DNA of 64,000 bases from Atherix ibis (lineage: Eukaryota; Arthropoda; Insecta; Diptera; Athericidae). Both the position numbers and the translations under genes were made by a program. The stretch is from assembly GCA_958298945.1 (NCBI GenBank), contig CATQJD010000005.1:124001-188000 (forward strand), in the 5' to 3' direction. Positions 59,560-64,000 of this stretch are shown here, in pieces; position 1 is the first letter of the stretch; each line of letters begins with the position of its first letter. The notes beneath the pieces were generated by a model that did no database searches, was not told where the DNA came from, and was given only the letters and a program-made list of their open reading frames with translations.

Positions 59560-61541
59560 GTTTAAGAGTAATATGAAGTAGTATGTGTTAGAGGAATTTG
59601 AAGTAGTATATTTAAGAGGAATATGAAGTAGTATATTTAAGAGGAATATGAAGTAGTATATTTAAGAGGAATATGAAGAAGTATGTTTAAGAGGAATATG
59701 AAGTAGTATGTTTAAGAGGAATATGAAGTAGTATATTTAAGAGGAATATGAAGTAGTATGTTTAAGAGGAATATGAAGTAGTATGTTTAAGAGGAATATG
59801 AAGTAGAATGTTTAAGAGGAATATAAAGTAGTATGTTTAAAAGCAAAATATGAAGTAGTATGTTTAAGAGGAATATGAAGTAGTATGTTTAAGAGGAATA
59901 TGAAGTAGTATGTTTTAGAGGAATCTGAAGTAGTATGTTTAAGAGGAATATGAAGTAGTATGTTTAAGAGGAATATGAAGTATTAAGTTTAAGAGGAATG
60001 TGAAGTAGTATATTTAAGAGGAATATGAAGTAGTATATTCAAGTGGAATATGAAGTAGTATGTTTAAGAGGTATATGAAGTAGTATGTTTAAGAGGAATA
60101 TGAAGTAGTATGTTTAAGAGTAATATGAAGTAGTATGTGTAAGAGGAGTATGAAGTAGTATATTTAAGAGGAATATGAAGTAGTATATTTAAGAGGAATA
60201 TGAAGAAGTATGTTTAAGAGGAATATAAAGTAGTATGTTTAAGAGGAATATGAAGTAGTATATTTAAGAGGAATATGAAGTAGTATGTTTAAGAGGAATA
60301 TGAAGTAGTATGTTTAAGAGGAATATGAAGTAGAATGTTTAAGAGGAATATAAAGTAGTATGTTTAAAAGCAAAATATGAAGTAGTATGTTTAAGAGGAA
60401 TATGAAGTAGTATGTTTAAGAGGAATATGAAGTATTAAGTTTAAGAGGAATGTGAAGTAGTATATTTAAGAGGAATATGAAGTAGTATATTCAAGTGGAA
60501 TATGAAGTAGTATGTTTAAGAGGAATATGAAGTAGTATGTTTAAGAGGTATATGAAGTAGTATGTTTAAGAGGAATATGCAGTAGTATGTTTAAGAGTAA
60601 TATGAAGTAGTATGTGTAAGAGGAGTATGAAGTAGTATATTTAAGAGGAATATGAAGTAGTATATTTAAGAGGAATATGAAGTAGTATGTTTAAGAGGAA
60701 CATGAAGTAGTATGTTTAAGAGGAATATGAAGTAGTATATTTAAGAGGAATATGAAGTAGTATGTTTAAGAGGAATATGAAGTAGTATGTTTAAGACGAA
60801 TATGAAGTAGTATATTTATTAGGAATTTGAAATAGTATTTTTAAGAGGAATATGAAGTAGTATGTTTAAGAGGAATATGAAGTAGTATGTTTAAGAGGTA
60901 TATGAAGTAGTATGTTTAAGAGGAATATGTAGTAGTATGTTTAAGAGTAATATGAAGTAGTATGTGTAAGAGGAGTATGAAGTAGTATATTTAAGAGGAA
61001 TATGAAGTAGTATATTTAAGAGGAATATGAAGTAGTATGTTTAAGAGGAACATGAAGTAGTATGTTTAAGAGGAATATGAAGTTGTATGTTTAAGAGGAA
61101 TATGAAGTAGCATGTTTAAGAGGAATATGAAGTAGTAAGTTTAAGAGGAATGTGAAGTAGTATATTTAAGAGGAATATGAAGTAGTATATTCAAGAGGAA
61201 TAAGAAGTAGTATGTCTATGAGGATTATGAAGTAGTATATTTAAGAGGAATATGAAGTATTATGTTTAAGAGGAATATGAAGTAGTATATTTAAGAGTAA
61301 TATGAAGTAGTATGTTTAAGAGGAATATGAAGTAGTATGTTTATGAGGAATATGAAGTAGTATGTTTAAGTGGAATATGAAGTAGTATGTATAAAATGAA
61401 TATGAAGTAGTATGTTTAAAAGGAATATGAAGTAGTATGTTTAAGAGGAACATGAATAGTAGTATGTTTGAGAGGAATATGAAGTGCTATGTTTAAGAGG
61501 AATATGAAGTAGTATGTTTAAAAAGGAATATGAAGTAGTAT
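59560..61541 (+). repeat. HOR O, copy 1 (1,982 bp) with nested 527-bp duplication
   Basis: Markers at a 1,982-bp offset: GTATGTGTTAGAGG (59581 and 61563), AAAAGCAAAATATG 27-mers (59841 and 61823; 60368 and 62350). Within the copy the two 27-mers lie 527 bp apart and carry the same following series (GTATTAAG, GAATGTG, TTCAAGTGG, GGTATATG, AGTAATATG, GTGTAAGAGGAGTATG), so a 527-bp segment is duplicated. It also holds TTTATTAGGAATTTG (60815) and CATGAATAGTAG (61451). Confidence 0.9.
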
Positions 61542-64000
61542 GTTTAAGAGTAATATGAAGTAGTATGTGTTAGAGGAATTTGAAGTAGTATATTTAAGAG
61601 GAATATGAAGTAGTATATTTAAGAGGAATATGAAGTAGTATATTTAAGAGGAATATGAAGAAATATGTTTAAGAGGAATATGAAGTAGTATGTTTAAGAG
61701 GAATATGAAGTAGTATATTTAAGAGGAATATGAAGTAGTATGTTTAAGAGGAATATGAAGTAGTATGTTTAAGAGGAATATGAAGTAGAATGTTTAAGAG
61801 GAATATAGAGTAGTATGTTTAAAAGCAAAATATGAAGTAGTATGTTTAAGAGGAATATGAAGTAGTATGTTTAAGAGGAATATGAAGTAGTATGTTTTAG
61901 AGGAATCTGAAGTAGTATGTTTAAGAGGAATATGAAGTAGTATGTTTAAGAGGAATATGAAGTATTAAGTTTAAGAGGAATGTGAAGTAGTATATTTAAG
62001 AGGAATATGAAGTAGTATATTCAAGTGGAATATGAAGTAGTATGTTTAAGAGGTATATGAAGTAGTATGTTTAAGAGGAATATGAAGTAGTATGTTTAAG
62101 AGTAATATGAAGTAGTATGTGTAAGAGGAGTATGAAGTAGTATATTTAAGAGGAATATGAAGTAGTATATTTAAGAGGAATATGAAGAAGTATGTTTAAG
62201 AGGAATATAAAGTAGTATGTTTAAGAGGAATATGAAGTAGTATATTTAAGAGGAATATGAAGTAGTATGCTTAAGAGGAATATGAAGTAGTATGTTTAAG
62301 AGGAATATGAAGTAGAATGTTTAAGAGGAATATAAAGTAGTATGTTTAAAAGCAAAATATGAAGTAGTATGTTTAAGAGGAATATGAAGTAGTATGTTTA
62401 AGAGGAATATGAAGTAGTATGTTTTAGAGGAATCTGAAGTAGTATGTTTAAGAGGAATATGAAGTATTAAGTTTAAGAGGAATGTGAAGTAGTATATTTA
62501 AGAGGAATATGAAGTAGTATATTCAAGTGGAATATGAAGTAGTATGTTTAAGAGGAATATGAAGTAGTATGTTTAAGAGGTATATGAAGTAGTATGTTTA
62601 AGAGGAATATGAAGTAGTATGTTTAAGAGTAATATGAAGTAGTATGTGTAAAGGAGTATGAAGTTGTATATTTAAGAGGAATATGAAGTAGTATATTTAA
62701 GAGGAATATGAAGTAGTATGTTTAAGAGGAACATGAAGTAGTATGTTTAAGAGGAATATGAAGTAGTATATTTAAGAGGAATATGAAGTAGTATGTTTAA
62801 GAGGAATATGAAGTAGTATGTTTAAGACGAATATGAAGTAGTATATTTATTAGGAATTTGAAATAGTATTTTTAAGAGGAATATGAAGTAGTATGTTTAA
62901 GAGGAATATGAAGTAGTATGTTTAAGAGGTATATGAAGTAGTATGTTTAAGAGGAATATGTAGTAGTATGTTTAAGAGTAATATGAAGTAGTATGTGTAA
63001 GAGGAGTATGAAGTAGTATATTTAAGAGGAATATGAAGTAGTATAGTTAAGAGGAATATGAAGTAGTATGTTTAAGAGGAACATGAAGTAGTATGTTTAA
63101 GAGGAATATGAAGTAGTATATTTAAGAGGAATATGAAGTAGTATGTTTAAGAGGAATATGCAGTAGTATATTTAAGAGGAATATGAAGTAGTATATTTAA
63201 GAGGAATATGAAGTAGTATGTTTAAGAGGAATATGAAGTAGTATGTTTAAGAGGAATATGAAGTAGCATGTTTAAGAGGAATATGAAGTCGTATATTTAA
63301 AGGGAATATAAAGTAGTATGTTTAAGAGGAATATGAAGTAGTATGTTTAAGACGAATTTGCAGTAGTATATTTAAGAGGAATATGAAGTAGTATATTTAA
63401 GAGGAATATGAAGTAGTATGTTCAAGAGGAATATGAAGTAGTATGTTTAAGAGGAATATGAAGAAGTATGTTTAAGAGGAATATGAAGTAGTATGTTTAA
63501 GAGGAATATGAAGTAGTATCTTAAAGAGGAATATGAAGTAGTATGTTTAAGAGGAATATGAAGTTGTATGTTTAAGAGGAATATGAAGTAGTATGTTTAA
63601 GAGGAATATGAAGTAGTAAGCTTAAGAGGAATGTGAAGTAGTATATTTCAGAGGAATATGAAGTAGTATATTCAAGAGGAATAAGAAGTAGTATGCATAT
63701 GAGGATTATGAAGTAGTATATTTAAGAGGAATATGAAGTATTATGTTTAAGAGGAATATGAAGTAGTATATTTAAGAGTAATATGAAGTAGTATGTTTAA
63801 GAGGAATATGAAGTAGTATGTTTATAAGGAATATGAAGTAGTATGTTTAAGTGGAATATGAAGTAGTATGTATAAAAGGAATATGAAGTAGTATGTTTAA
63901 AAGGAATATGAAGTAGTATGTTTAAGAGGAACATGAATAGTAGTATGTTTGAGAGGAATATGAAGTGCTATGTTTAAGAGGAATATGAAGTAGTATGTTT
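61542..64000 (+). repeat. HOR O, copy 2, with about 450 bp extra; runs to the window edge
   Basis: Copies the nested 527-bp pair exactly in spacing (61823, 62350). The offset grows to 2,031 bp at TTTATTAGG (62846) and to 2,481 bp at CATGAATAGTAG (63932) and GGATTATG (about 63700). The extra material, roughly 63110-63560, resembles the 41640-41940 segment (ATGCAGTAG, GTAGCATG, GTCGTATATTTAAAGGG). The window stops within about 20-30 bases of where the copy would end. Confidence 0.88.

Larger units (their letters stand above)
1..64000 (+). repeat. 25-bp satellite (megasatellite) array filling the window
   Basis: Seen directly: the window is a head-to-tail series of a 25-bp monomer that begins AGGAATATGAAG and ends TAGTATGTTTAAG. 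The first monomer starts at base 1; the last complete start is near 63979, so the array continues past both ends. Length implies about 2,560 units. Most units differ from consensus at 0-3 positions. The commonest change is G19 to A (TATGT to TATAT); others include A or G changes in the AGGAA start, G9 to A (TATAAAG), and T to C giving GCTTAAG or TTCAAG. A minority have other lengths (13, 20, 24, 27, 30, 31 bp). The consensus contains TTAA and ATAT but no + strand C. No unrelated sequence interrupts the array; the only orientation change is at two short sites near 34.9 and 35.6 kb. Function is unknown. A heterochromatic satellite of a eukaryote is the natural reading. Confidence 0.97.

Noticed and set aside
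1..64000. CRISPR array
   Set aside because: The 25-bp units are contiguous with no unique spacers between them, and no cas genes exist in the window.
1..64000. Telomeric or interstitial telomere repeat
   Set aside because: TTTAAG and TTAGGAGGG motifs look superficially telomere-like, but the period is 25 bp, not 5-8 bp, and no TTAGGG-type tandem run occurs.
1..64000. TATA boxes (many TATAAAG matches)
   Set aside because: These arise whenever base 9 of the monomer changes G to A (GAATATAAAG). They are scattered at random phases of the HORs and have no gene downstream.
1..64000. Ribosome binding sites (AGGAAT or AAGAGG before ATG)
   Set aside because: The purine-rich AAGAGGAATATG in each monomer resembles a Shine-Dalgarno plus start, but every + strand frame meets a stop within a few codons (TGA, TAG and TAA all occur once per 75 bp).
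1..64000. Centromeric identity
   Set aside because: Array size and HOR structure are compatible with it, but a 25-bp unit also fits subtelomeric or interstitial heterochromatin, and nothing in the sequence (such as a recognisable centromere protein-binding box) decides it.

Overview
The whole 64-kb window is one uninterrupted satellite (megasatellite) array. The unit is a 25-bp monomer, AGGAATATGAAG followed by TAGTATGTTTAAG, in head-to-tail + orientation from base 1 to base 64000. That is about 2,560 units by length, and the array runs off both ends of the window. I found no protein gene, RNA gene, recognisable transposon, CRISPR array, origin, or any stretch of 100 bases or more that is not this repeat. 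The source is most likely a eukaryotic heterochromatic block seen in a long-read assembly. The monomer alone does not let me name the organism or say whether the block is centromeric, subtelomeric or interstitial.

Composition is extreme. The consensus is about 28% GC and the + strand consensus has no cytosine (10 A, 8 T, 7 G, 0 C). Every + strand C is therefore a mutation, and these Cs, together with odd-length monomers (13, 20, 24, 27, 30 and 31 bp), fingerprint individual units. Tracking them shows nested higher-order repeats (HORs) of very different lengths.

Layout (boundaries approximate, usually within 1-3 monomers): 1-2075 mostly homogeneous monomers with faint 900-bp and 675-bp periods; 2076-7110 two copies of a 2,515/2,520-bp HOR (A); 7061-15150 four copies, some partial, of a ~1,409-bp HOR (B) interleaved with a larger C block (9879-12600, again 15150-17350); 17350-20820 duplications of 905, 125 and 381 bp; 22080-26430 a 2,680-bp HOR (F, second copy shorter); 26430-33290 a 703/427-bp series and then a 1,675/1,625/1,680-bp HOR triplet (H); 34440-35820 a 691-bp duplication whose two copies each carry the only inverted segment in the window; 35660-40330 a 2,375-bp HOR (J) with a nested ~720-bp duplication; 41980-44530 a 1,278-bp HOR (L); 46530-48970 a 1,212-bp HOR (M); 51545-57080 a near-identical 2,656-bp HOR (N) built from 1,253- and 1,403-bp halves; 59560-64000 a 1,982-bp HOR (O) with a nested 527-bp duplication.

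Nothing here works as a gene set. The information lies in the array's history: repeated unequal exchange or amplification at several scales, one fold-back inversion that was then duplicated with its block, and an ordered marker cassette of roughly 1.2-1.8 kb recurring from about 26 to 57 kb that points to an ancestral HOR unit. The long open frames on the - strand are by-products of the repeat's base composition.
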